Part shown: piece after piece, positions 1 to 6,771 of the stretch
Layout: the number at the start of each line of letters is the position of its first letter
How positions within the stretch are numbered: the stretch's first letter is position 1
Assembly (NCBI GenBank): GCA_902489375.1
Contig: CABTZP010000052.1
Span: 1 to 9,283, forward strand
Origin: an uncultured Tissierellia bacterium
GTDB lineage: Bacteria; Bacillota; Clostridia; Tissierellales; Peptoniphilaceae
Direction: 5' to 3'
DNA: 9,283 nucleotides
Program-made: the position numbers and the translations under genes
The notes under the pieces: generated by a model
Databases searched by the model: none
Seen by the model: only the letters and a program-made list of their open reading frames with translations
What the model was told of the DNA's origin: nothing

Positions 1-64
1 CAACTTGCATGTGTTATGCACGCCGCCAGCGTTAATCCTGAGCCAGGATCAAACTCTCATAGAA
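1..64 (-). rRNA. rrs: 16S ribosomal RNA, 5' end only (partial)
   Basis: Read on the minus strand, this stretch contains the near-universal bacterial 16S start AGAGTTTGATCCTGGCTCAG, followed by the conserved AACGCTGGCGGCGTGC and ACACATGCAAG blocks. The mature 5' end is placed at about 64 by alignment to E. coli numbering, where AGAGTTTG starts at base 8; it could be off by a few bases. The gene runs leftward out of the window, so only about 64 of some 1,500 bases are present. The variant GGATTAACGC replaces the more common GGATGAACGC, but the fragment is too short for taxonomic placement. Tandem promoters lie immediately upstream, so this is the first gene of an rrn operon. Confidence 0.96.
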
Positions 65-71
65 ATTCTTG

Positions 72-89
72 AGAGCCAATTCAGGCTCT
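72..89 (-). other. Hairpin in the 16S leader
   Basis: AGAGCC and GGCTCT form a perfect 6-bp stem around a 6-base loop, ending about 8 bases before the mature 16S 5' end. The leader flank of 16S usually pairs with the distal flank to make the RNase III processing stem, so this local hairpin may be part of, or an alternative to, that structure. The distal flank is outside the window, so this cannot be settled here. Confidence 0.4.
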
Positions 90-128
90 ATTATTTGCTG
101 AAATTATTAAACTCAAAGTTCATTGATT

Positions 129-149
129 GCTATTTAGTTTTTAAAGTTC
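129..149 (-). promoter_or_regulatory. boxA-like antitermination element in the rrn leader
   Basis: The minus strand reads GAACTTTAAAAACTAAATAG here, close to the CTTTGAAAACT core of Firmicutes rRNA boxA elements as I recall them. It lies between the inner promoter and the 16S gene, where boxA is expected to load the NusB/NusE antitermination complex. The call rests on position and partial similarity. A second, weaker CTTTGAG-containing segment follows nearer the 16S. Confidence 0.5.
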
Positions 150-172
150 GCGCCACGAAAGGCGACTTATAA

Positions 173-201
173 AGTATAGTGCTCAAAATCATTCCTGTCA
201 A
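173..201 (-). promoter_or_regulatory. rRNA operon promoter P2 (inner, sigma-A type)
   Basis: The minus strand shows a perfect -35 TTGACA (201-196), a 17-base spacer and a -10 TATACT (178-173). Upstream of the -35 is an A-rich stretch (about 202-225, AAAGAAAAATTAAAAAG) that resembles an UP element. Seven bases after the -10 is a G at about 166, a plausible start nucleotide; initiation with G is typical of Firmicutes rRNA promoters that respond to GTP level in the stringent response. The leader from there to the 16S is about 100 nt. The hexamers are direct observation; the start site and regulation are inferred. Confidence 0.88.
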
Positions 202-266
202 GAACTTTTTAATTTTTCTTTCGCTCTTTCTGTTGAAAAAGCCAGTCTGTTTTGGCACTGTTATGT

Positions 267-295
267 ATGATACTGACCTTGCTTCTTCTTGTCAA
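267..295 (-). promoter_or_regulatory. rRNA operon promoter P1 (outer, sigma-A type)
   Basis: A second perfect -35 TTGACA (295-290) is followed by a 17-base spacer and a -10 TATCAT (272-267) on the minus strand. An A-tract at about 301-320 sits upstream. The two promoters are 94 bases apart in the same orientation, the usual arrangement for Bacillota rrn operons. P1 lies only about 58 bases beyond the stop codon of the preceding membrane-protein gene. I see no clear hairpin with a U-run between them, so some read-through into the rrn operon is possible. Confidence 0.83.
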
Positions 296-352
296 GGGGA
301 TTTTTACATTTTTTTTACCGGGTTTTTGCGATGGGCTTTTCCTTGTGAAATT

Positions 353-1324
353 CTATTCTTCTTCAATCTGGCTGAGATTTGCTTCCGTGATGGATGGCAT
401 AAGGCATAGACAAAGGGTTCCTAAGGCTAAGAATAGAGCAAAAATGCCGTACAAAGGATAGGTATGAAAAAGTCCGAGCTTCCAAAGTCCAAGCAGACAA
501 TATCCATACATGCAAATCCAGTAGAGACATAGGGTCCAGTCTATGTTCCCTTTGAATTCAATTTCATTCATGTGCTGACGAAGTTTTCGTACTAGCGCAA
601 AAAAACTATAAAACCATAATATAAGAAAGGCGATGAAAGCAAACCAATCCTTTGTGAGGTGATTTAAAAACAGCGTTGCGATACTGGCCAAACCGACGAT
701 CATAACGGCATAAAAGCCAATCCGAAGCGCTCTGATAAGCTTCTTAGATGAAATCTTATTTTCTTTGGCAGGTTCTACTTTACTCTGATTTTTATTATGA
801 TCTTCCTTTTTTTGCCAGCTTTTCATGCTCAAATAGATAATAGCGGGCGTTTCAAATAAATAGCCCAGATAGTTGGTCCAGATCACACTCATAAAGGCAT
901 GGTGGTTTATTTCTTGATTGAGTTCAAGACCTTCCCAGACCCAAAAGCCTCCATTTAGCCGAATCGCACATACATCTAGAAGAAGGTCTAAGGATACAAT
1001 CAGCCAGCCGGCGGATAAAGCGGTCATTCCTTTTCCAAAACCAAGCTTTCTGGCAATCCGAAAGGAGCACACGGTAATCCCTGCCCACATCAAGCCACCG
1101 AAAAAAGGGAACTGATGTGGATGAGGACCGATATTGAAGTAAAAATTGGGATTATAATGATATAAACCACTGAATCGAACGGCTAAAAGTTCACAGAGAT
1201 AACCGGAAACCGCAGCGGAAAGAAAAAGAGAAGGTTCATTTTCTCGTTTACTTTTCACGATATCGATTACGAGCATGCCCGTAATCAGGTAACATAAAAT
1301 TTCAAAAACATGTAGCCAGCTCAT
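353..1324 (-). CDS. Polytopic membrane protein resembling the CruF/DUF422 carotenoid biosynthesis family
   Basis: This 323-residue protein has about nine hydrophobic segments (roughly 5-21, 32-50, 73-89, 101-121, 145-166, 200-220, 227-246, 262-282, 289-308) and a charged loop at 167-199, so it is an integral membrane protein. Residues 40-165 resemble the CruF/DUF422 family: a Glu followed by a Gly-x-Tyr-x-Tyr segment (E45, near 53-57), a GG-x-x-W element (76-80), an Asp-rich helix leading to GGFWVWEG (113-132), and an Asn-containing helix (TNYLGY, 150-155). CruF hydrates carotenoid ends, but no carotenoid gene is visible here, so the substrate is unknown and a carotenoid role should not be assumed. 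The ATG at 1324 has a GAGAG ribosome binding site 9 bases upstream. It lies 21 bases downstream of the J-domain gene, probably in one operon. Alternative: an unrelated uncharacterised membrane family. Confidence 0.85.
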   Translation of the reverse strand: MSWLHVFEILCYLITGMLVIDIVKSKRENEPSLFLSAAVSGYLCELLAVRFSGLYHYNPNFYFNIGPHPHQFPFFGGLMWAGITVCSFRIARKLGFGKGMTALSAGWLIVSLDLLLDVCAIRLNGGFWVWEGLELNQEINHHAFMSVIWTNYLGYLFETPAIIYLSMKSWQKKEDHNKNQSKVEPAKENKISSKKLIRALRIGFYAVMIVGLASIATLFLNHLTKDWFAFIAFLILWFYSFFALVRKLRQHMNEIEFKGNIDWTLCLYWICMYGYCLLGLWKLGLFHTYPLYGIFALFLALGTLCLCLMPSITEANLSQIEEE

Positions 1325-1345
1325 TTTTCATTACTCTCTACATAT

Positions 1346-2155
1346 CTATTTCAACCTTTTATAACGGTCAATATTTTCTTTGGAAAGAAATTCATAAGCC
1401 GCATTGACCTTTTTAAATACTTCTGTAGCATCCGCAGAAGGATTAATATCCGGGTGATACTTTTTTGCCATTTTTCGGTAAGCCAGCTTCACCTGATATT
1501 CATCCGTTTCATAGGGAATGCCAAGTGTGTCACAAGCGCTTTCATACTTACCTTTAAAATCGTCAAAAGGATTATAGGCATTCTGCTGGTTCTGATAACC
1601 TTCATATCCCCCTTGCCGGCCATATTGGTATCCATAGCCATCGCCCCTATCATTTCCTGAATTCCGGTAATCTTCATAAGATCCAAAGCCCGACTGCCTG
1701 AAAAAGTTATTGAAAATCTCTTCCCAGTATTGAGCCTGGGCCTTTTGCTGTCTTTCTCTTTCTTCCTGCTCTGCTCTCATCTTTTCTCTTTGATAGGCAA
1801 AGCCATACTCTGAAAAATTCTTCGCATCCGCTTTGCCCAACCGGTAGAAGTCGGCCTTATCATAAAGATATTCAGTAAGAACATAACGCCCATACTGCAG
1901 ATAGTTGACAAAGGTCCTTCCGAGCAGGGGAAAAATCATAAGGACGAGAAGGAAAGTCAGAAATTTCCGATTAAATAAGGGGATAATAATAAAGCCAACG
2001 AAAAAAAGGCCAAAGCATCCGATGATCGGAAAGACAAATTGGCGGACATTTTCCACTACCATGACTGCGACGGATAGCGCACTAATTAATATTCCAATGA
2101 TTGTGTCTATTCCTTTGGCCAGGCCAAAGAGAATATTACCCCAGACTTTTTTCAT
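1346..2155 (-). CDS. Membrane-anchored J-domain (DnaJ-like) protein
   Basis: This 269-residue protein is built unlike canonical DnaJ. Residues about 16-80 hold two or three membrane segments. Residues 121-145 are a charged Glu/Arg/Gln-rich helix, probably coiled. Residues 156-198 are a low-complexity linker rich in Gly, Tyr, Gln and Asn. The J-domain sits at the C-terminus (about 203-269) with an intact HPD motif (234-236) after AYRKMAKKY and a helix ending YKRLK. HPD is the signature that stimulates Hsp70 (DnaK) ATPase, so the protein should recruit DnaK to the membrane. The zinc-finger and substrate-binding domains of true DnaJ are absent. The ATG at 2155 has a strong GGAGG 10 bases upstream. 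It is the first gene of a likely two-gene operon. The client is unknown, and annotation as dnaJ would be misleading. Confidence 0.93.
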   Translation of the reverse strand: MKKVWGNILFGLAKGIDTIIGILISALSVAVMVVENVRQFVFPIIGCFGLFFVGFIIIPLFNRKFLTFLLVLMIFPLLGRTFVNYLQYGRYVLTEYLYDKADFYRLGKADAKNFSEYGFAYQREKMRAEQEERERQQKAQAQYWEEIFNNFFRQSGFGSYEDYRNSGNDRGDGYGYQYGRQGGYEGYQNQQNAYNPFDDFKGKYESACDTLGIPYETDEYQVKLAYRKMAKKYHPDINPSADATEVFKKVNAAYEFLSKENIDRYKRLK

Positions 2156-2193
2156 GAATGAACTTCCTCCGCATTTTTTGCTATGCCTTATGC

Positions 2194-2209
2194 TAACAAA
2201 ATTATGTTA
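2194..2209. repeat. Inverted repeat in the divergent spacer, possible operator
   Basis: TAACA and TGTTA form a perfect 5-bp inverted repeat around AAATTA. It lies between the divergent J-domain and reductase genes and overlaps the candidate reductase -10, a position suited to a repressor. A 5-bp arm in AT-rich DNA can easily occur by chance, so the operator role is speculative. Confidence 0.25.
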
Positions 2210-2213
2210 CAAT
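2205..2213 (+). promoter_or_regulatory. Candidate extended -10 promoter for the short-chain reductase
   Basis: TGTTACAAT matches the extended -10 pattern TGnTATAAT with one mismatch. No good -35 is seen at 16-18 bases, which extended -10 promoters can tolerate. It would give a 5' leader of roughly 55 bases before the reductase start. The J-domain operon must also start in this 118-base spacer. On the minus strand CATAAT (2206-2201) is a possible -10, but it has no convincing -35. Confidence 0.4.
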
Positions 2214-2273
2214 TTCCATGTTATTAAAGCATTAACGCCAGGTCTTTTGTTTGATTAGAAAGGTTTTACCCAC

Positions 2274-3017
2274 TTGTCCATGAAAAAAACAGTTTTAATC
2301 ACCGGATCTTCCCAAGGGATCGGCCGAGCAGCCGCCATTCGTCTGGCTGGACCGGATAAAAATATTGTGGTGAATTATCATACGCACGGGGCGGAGGCTG
2401 AGCAAACCGCGGAGTATTGTCGGAAAAAAGGCGCGCAAACCCTGGTTTTGGCTTGTGATGTGGGCGATTTTAAGGACTGTGAAAAGCTTCACCAGGCGAT
2501 CGCTGATCGGTTTGGGGGCGTTGATATTTTGGTCAATAACGCCGGAGTTTCGGTCTTTGGACAGGTTCAGGATATGACTCCCGATCAATGGCGCCAGGTT
2601 TTTCGAGTGAATGTTGATGGCGTTTTTTATAATACGAAGCTTTCCATCCCGCATATGATCCATCAACAATGGGGACGAATCATTAATATTTCCAGCATTT
2701 GGGGTTTGGTGGGGGGGGCCTGTGAAAGCCTTTATTCTGCCAGCAAGGGAGCAGTGCTTGCTTTTACGAAAGCCTGCGCCAAAGAGCTTGGCCCTTCTCA
2801 AATTACCTGCAACGCCATTGCGCCGGGAAATGTCGAGACGGATATGCTCTGTCTGCTCGATCCGAAGACCCGTAAAGAACTGGCAGAAGACACGCCCATC
2901 GAAAGACTGCTTCAGCCTGAAGAAATCGCCCTATGGATTGAGCACCTGGCTGATGAGAGGGCCGGAGCCATGACGGGCCAGGTGATCAGTCCGAATGGAG
3001 GCTGGGTCATCTATTAA
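2274..3017 (+). CDS. Short-chain dehydrogenase/reductase, YmfI-like (possible EF-P 5-aminopentanone reductase)
   Basis: This 247-residue protein is a complete classical SDR. It has the NAD(P)-binding TGSSQGIG (10-17), the Asp after strand 3 (D62), NNAG (88-91), and the catalytic Asn-Ser-Tyr-Lys tetrad N113, S141, Y154 and K158, with PG at 184-185. Generic annotation would be FabG. However, the active-site segment SSIWG, then G-A-C-E, then LYSASKGA, and the tail GQVISPNGGW, resemble Bacillus YmfI as I remember it; YmfI reduces 5-aminopentanone to 5-aminopentanol on Lys32 of elongation factor P. That assignment is inference; 3-oxoacyl-ACP reductase remains possible. The TTG at 2274 has AGAAAGG 10 bases upstream, while the ATG at 2280 would be 16 bases away, so TTG fits the spacing better; the difference is two residues. 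The gene is convergent with addA and looks more GC-rich than its neighbours. Confidence 0.92.
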   Translation: MSMKKTVLITGSSQGIGRAAAIRLAGPDKNIVVNYHTHGAEAEQTAEYCRKKGAQTLVLACDVGDFKDCEKLHQAIADRFGGVDILVNNAGVSVFGQVQDMTPDQWRQVFRVNVDGVFYNTKLSIPHMIHQQWGRIINISSIWGLVGGACESLYSASKGAVLAFTKACAKELGPSQITCNAIAPGNVETDMLCLLDPKTRKELAEDTPIERLLQPEEIALWIEHLADERAGAMTGQVISPNGGWVIY

Positions 3018-3031
3018 AAGAGGACTCTTTT
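3016..3031. terminator. Weak possible bidirectional terminator between the reductase gene and addA
   Basis: AAAAGA and TCTTTT can pair around a GGAC loop in the 16-base gap between the two convergent stop codons, followed by a T-run on the plus strand and the complementary arrangement on the minus strand. The stem has a single G-C pair in its six base pairs, so it would be weak. Position favours a shared terminator; stability does not. Collision of the two transcripts or Rho-dependent termination are alternatives. Confidence 0.27.
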
Positions 3032-3033
3032 TC

Positions 3034-6000
3034 TTAGAGCAGAACTTCTTCCCACTTTCCCAGTCGGATCCAATAAAGATAGACTTTTTCCACCTTTTTC
3101 CCAAAGGCGGTTTCCAGAGCCTTTGCATAAAGTCTAAGCTGACTAAGGTAAAACTGCGGATGTGGCCGACGATCCGTTTTATAGTCCACCAACAAAAAAC
3201 CGTGTTCTTTTCCATTGCTGGCCCGATCCAAATCGACATAAAGGTCGATTTGTCCATCGACGGTAAGCACTTCCCCGTTTCTTCTTAAGCGCATGGTAAA
3301 TGGCCTTTCCCGATAAAGGGCATCAGCATGGTCAGAAAGCCAAATCGCTTTTTCCGATTGATAAAAGGTCAGGAGCAGGGGCAATGACAGGGCCTCTCTT
3401 TCCTCTGGGGTAAAAATTTCTCTTTGTTCCAGAAGATTTAGCTCTTCTTTTAAACTGTTGAGCTGATATTTTTTAAAGGGCAGACTTTGCAGGGCCCTGT
3501 GCATGAGGCTTCCAAATTGAGCCGGGCCAAACTTTCCTTTCTCTGTTATAAAAGACGGCAATTTGAGAGGCTCCTCGATAAAGGCCGGCGGTTCCTGGTC
3601 CTTACTTAATTTTGCCGCCTCCTTGATGACCGCTTGCGGGTCCTCCCACCTTCTTTCTTTCTTTGCTAATTCGGTTACCGTTTCTTTCAGGGGTTTTCGG
3701 GTGTCTTCCCAGTAGGGGTACTGAAAATCAAGCGCTTCTTTAACCTGTTCATCAGAAAGACAATCCGAGTCAGAATGGTTTTCCTCTTTTCCTTTCTCTT
3801 CGCTGTTCTCCCAATCCAGCTTTCCATCCCATGGCCGGTATCGGGATGGCCACTCTAGCTCGATATCAAGAAGAGGAGAGGGACGCTCAGAAGAAAGACC
3901 ATAAAAATTTCTTTTGGGGAGCTGATCCTGATGAAAAGAAAGGTATTGACTTAGACCGCCTCGGGATTGAAGCCAAAAAGATCGATCATGCCGTAAAATA
4001 GTCAGGATCCACTGGATATAGGTTGTCGATTGATCCAGCTCATTTTGCAAGGAAGACGCCGAATCTTCTAGAAAAGCCAGATCCAGTCCACCTTTTTTTA
4101 ACAAAGATTCCTGGCCGATTAAGTAAAGCTCTTCGGAAGCCCGGGTCATGGCGACATAAAGAATCCGAACCTCCTCATCTCGTTCGTTTTTTTCTTCTTT
4201 TCCTCTTAAAAGTTCTCTCACATAGGAGGGCCCTTGAATAATGGTTTGCCCATCCGGATCCCAGCCTCTCATCAAGAGGGCAGGGCCCAATTCGTCATCC
4301 GCTGCAAAGACCGATGACTTTCCCCCGCTCAGCTTTCCACCAAGTCCAGCCAGAAAGACCGTTTTAAAATCTAGCCCCTTGGCCGCGTGAATCGTCATGA
4401 TGCGGACGACATCGTCTGCTTCAGAAAAGGATCCCGCCGGCTGCCAAGCCTTTTTCCCAAAGGTCGGTTCCTCACCCAAAAGATGTAAAAATCCATAAAG
4501 ATCAGCGTTTCCTTCTTCCTCATAGGATTCTGCCATTCGAAGAAGAAGATTAAGATTTTCCCTTCTTTCTTTTCCAAAATCAAGCGAAGAGGAATAGGCA
4601 TAGAGGCCCGACGCTTGAATGATTTTCCACACTGCCCGGCTAAAAGGCATTTGAGAGAAATGATCCCTCCAGCTATCCAGCTTCTGATCAAAAGTTTCGA
4701 GCCTTTCCCATAGGTCATCGTAAGAAGGTCGGAGGGACTGGCTTTCTTCTTCTGAAAAAGAGGAAAAAGCCAGCCTCCTTTCTTCTTCCCCGTCCTTTAA
4801 AAAATGCTGAATTGCCTGATAAAAGGATCCTTCCGGATAAAAAATCCGGATTCTCGCCAGATCTTCATCGGAAAAATTGCCGATCACCGAAGAGAGAACT
4901 GTAAGAAGAGGAAGGTCTTTTTGCTTATTATCAAGAATCTGCAAAAGGCTGATCGCAATCTTAAGCTCAGTGGCTTCTTCATCTACCTTGTCACCTTCGC
5001 TATGGACAGGAATATGGAAAGCTCGCAAAACCGACTCAAATTCAAAGATCCTCCCCTTATCCTTTCGTAAGAGAATGGCCATGTCTTTATATTTTCCACC
5101 TTTGGCAACGTGCTCTTTAATTTTTCTGGCAATATAGAAGGCTTCGGCCGACTTTTCATTGAGATACATATTCCCTGTTGTCCCGGATTGGGCGCCTATT
5201 TGCTCATCCTCATCCGGATTTTTTTCCAGAATCAGGACATGAACTTTTCCTGCGAATCTTTTCCCCTTTTGCATGGCCAGAAGGGTCTCTTCCGGATAAG
5301 GCTGAATGCGAGACCTGTGGATCGGGCTATCATAGGCAATGCTTCCCCGATTTTTTGTCATCAAAGGAATAAAAAGAAAATTCACAAATTTTAAAATGCC
5401 TGGAAGGGAACGGTAATTCACTGTAAAATCCAGGGCTTCTGCCTCTTTATTTTCATTTTTTGCATATTCCTCATAGCGATTTTGAAAGTTTTCCGGACAG
5501 GCTTGACGAAACCCATAGATCGACTGCTTCACATCGCCAACAAAGAATAGACCCTTTGGATTTTTGATCCGTTCAATGATTTCATTTTGGATTTGAGAAG
5601 CATCCTGGTATTCGTCAAAGTAAACCAGAGAAAAACGGTTTCTGACTTTTTCTCTTTCCTCCTCAAAATTCAAAAGATCCAGGGTCAGATGCTCCACATC
5701 GTTAAAATCCAGGCCATTTTGTTCTTTCTTTTTTTCCCTTAGTGCCTTTTCAAAAAGATCCGTCAGGAAGGATAGGAGGGTAAGATATTTTTTCATTCTT
5801 TGATTTTCCTCGTGGATCTCTTCATGATTGGGAAGGTTAGAGGAAAAAAGCGCTTTGGCTTTGTCCTTGATTTTCGCTCTTCTGCTATTTAGAAGGTCCT
5901 TTCTTTCTACCGCCCACTCCCCTTCTTTTTTCCCCACGGAAGGCATCCGTTTAAAAAAAATGATCTCTTTTTTCTCGCCTCTTCTCCAGGCTTCTAACGA

Positions 6001-6771
6001 TTCTTGCGCTGAGCGATTCTCTTCTTCCAATGCGTTTTTGTATTTTTCAGACATTGCTTCTGCTTTATCAACAAGGTCTTTTATCTCCGCCGCAAGATCA
6101 ATCAGCTGGTTTTCAAAACGAATTCGACAGATTTCCTCGATCTTTTGATCATAGACTGGACTGGCGATCTCCTCTATCCAATCCTTGACCCATTTATCGC
6201 CGTCAATTTTTTTCTCTTTTTCTTCTGAAAACTGAACAATCAGCTGTCTCAGGGGCTGATCGTCTCTTCTCCCAGTCAACCCATAAAATTCGATGAATGA
6301 AAAAATATCCGGGTCTTTTTTTTCATAAACTTTTCGTAAAATCGTATCCAGCGACTCCTCCTTCAGCTCTTCCATCTTCTTTTCATCTAAGATGCGAACG
6401 GATGGATCAAGCGACAAACGCTCATAATGATCTCGAATCAGCTCAAAACAAAAGGCATGGAGGGTTTGAATATTTGCCGAAGAAACCCGGGTAATTTCCT
6501 GCAATAGATGGTTCCTTTGCTCTTTTTCTTCAGGAGGATTCTTCTCAAGGGCTTGAAAAAGGCCCCGGCGAATTCTTGACTTGAGTTCGCCTGCCGCCTT
6601 GTTTGTAAAGGTAACCAGCAAAATTTGATCCAGGCAATACCCTTCTTCCACAATTTGACGGATGACTCTTTCTACCAAAACCTGCGTTTTTCCGGCGCCG
6701 GCCTGAGCTGAAATAATCAGGTCCCTATTTCGAATTTCCAGGGCTTTTTTCTGTTCGTCCGAATACTTCAT
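3034..6771 (-). CDS. addA: AddA, ATP-dependent helicase/nuclease subunit A (RexA)
   Basis: AddA is the 3'-5' helicase and one of two nucleases of the AddAB complex, which resects double-strand breaks for RecA. The protein has 1,245 residues from this start, close to the usual 1,200-1,250. All UvrD-type helicase motifs are visible: Walker A AQAGAGKT (22-29), TFTNKAAGEL (motif Ia), Walker B YFDEYQD (384-390), GDVKQSIYGFR (motif III, about 412-422), NYRS (452-455), MTIHAAKGLDF (motif V, 792-802) and YVAMTRA (motif VI, 872-878). The C-terminal RecB-family nuclease has MHRAL near 1090, the DGQID segment (1172-1176), DYKTD (1196-1200) and QLRLYAKALE (1211-1220), so both activities look intact. The ATG at 6771 is chosen because AAGGAGG lies 9 bases upstream; an in-frame ATG at 6777 is only 3 bases from it. 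The start lies inside the end of addB, suggesting translational coupling. Confidence 0.98.
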   Translation of the reverse strand: MKYSDEQKKALEIRNRDLIISAQAGAGKTQVLVERVIRQIVEEGYCLDQILLVTFTNKAAGELKSRIRRGLFQALEKNPPEEKEQRNHLLQEITRVSSANIQTLHAFCFELIRDHYERLSLDPSVRILDEKKMEELKEESLDTILRKVYEKKDPDIFSFIEFYGLTGRRDDQPLRQLIVQFSEEKEKKIDGDKWVKDWIEEIASPVYDQKIEEICRIRFENQLIDLAAEIKDLVDKAEAMSEKYKNALEEENRSAQESLEAWRRGEKKEIIFFKRMPSVGKKEGEWAVERKDLLNSRRAKIKDKAKALFSSNLPNHEEIHEENQRMKKYLTLLSFLTDLFEKALREKKKEQNGLDFNDVEHLTLDLLNFEEEREKVRNRFSLVYFDEYQDASQIQNEIIERIKNPKGLFFVGDVKQSIYGFRQACPENFQNRYEEYAKNENKEAEALDFTVNYRSLPGILKFVNFLFIPLMTKNRGSIAYDSPIHRSRIQPYPEETLLAMQKGKRFAGKVHVLILEKNPDEDEQIGAQSGTTGNMYLNEKSAEAFYIARKIKEHVAKGGKYKDMAILLRKDKGRIFEFESVLRAFHIPVHSEGDKVDEEATELKIAISLLQILDNKQKDLPLLTVLSSVIGNFSDEDLARIRIFYPEGSFYQAIQHFLKDGEEERRLAFSSFSEEESQSLRPSYDDLWERLETFDQKLDSWRDHFSQMPFSRAVWKIIQASGLYAYSSSLDFGKERRENLNLLLRMAESYEEEGNADLYGFLHLLGEEPTFGKKAWQPAGSFSEADDVVRIMTIHAAKGLDFKTVFLAGLGGKLSGGKSSVFAADDELGPALLMRGWDPDGQTIIQGPSYVRELLRGKEEKNERDEEVRILYVAMTRASEELYLIGQESLLKKGGLDLAFLEDSASSLQNELDQSTTYIQWILTILRHDRSFWLQSRGGLSQYLSFHQDQLPKRNFYGLSSERPSPLLDIELEWPSRYRPWDGKLDWENSEEKGKEENHSDSDCLSDEQVKEALDFQYPYWEDTRKPLKETVTELAKKERRWEDPQAVIKEAAKLSKDQEPPAFIEEPLKLPSFITEKGKFGPAQFGSLMHRALQSLPFKKYQLNSLKEELNLLEQREIFTPEEREALSLPLLLTFYQSEKAIWLSDHADALYRERPFTMRLRRNGEVLTVDGQIDLYVDLDRASNGKEHGFLLVDYKTDRRPHPQFYLSQLRLYAKALETAFGKKVEKVYLYWIRLGKWEEVLL

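Noticed and set aside
151..164. CGCC/GGCG hairpin just after the P2 start as a possible terminator or attenuator.
   Set aside because: The stem is only 4 bp and no U-run follows, so it is unlikely to stop transcription.
179..461. Small plus-strand open frames within the rRNA control region.
   Set aside because: They run antisense through the two rrn promoters and into the end of the membrane-protein gene, lack ribosome binding sites, and show no recognisable domain.
1346..2155. Canonical DnaJ (Hsp40) annotation for the J-domain protein.
   Set aside because: The J-domain is C-terminal, and the zinc-finger CxxCxGxG repeats and substrate-binding domains are absent.
397..2193. A 13-base word (GCATAAGGCATAG) occurs at 397-409 and, inverted, at 2181-2193, flanking the two-gene minus-strand unit.
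   Set aside because: It could look like terminal inverted repeats of a mobile unit, but about one 13-base match is expected by chance in a window this size. One copy is inside the coding region, and no transposase is present.
1905..2258. A 117-codon plus-strand open frame antisense to the J-domain gene.
   Set aside because: It is a shadow of the opposite coding strand with lysine- and proline-rich low-information sequence, and its end covers the spacer and promoter region.
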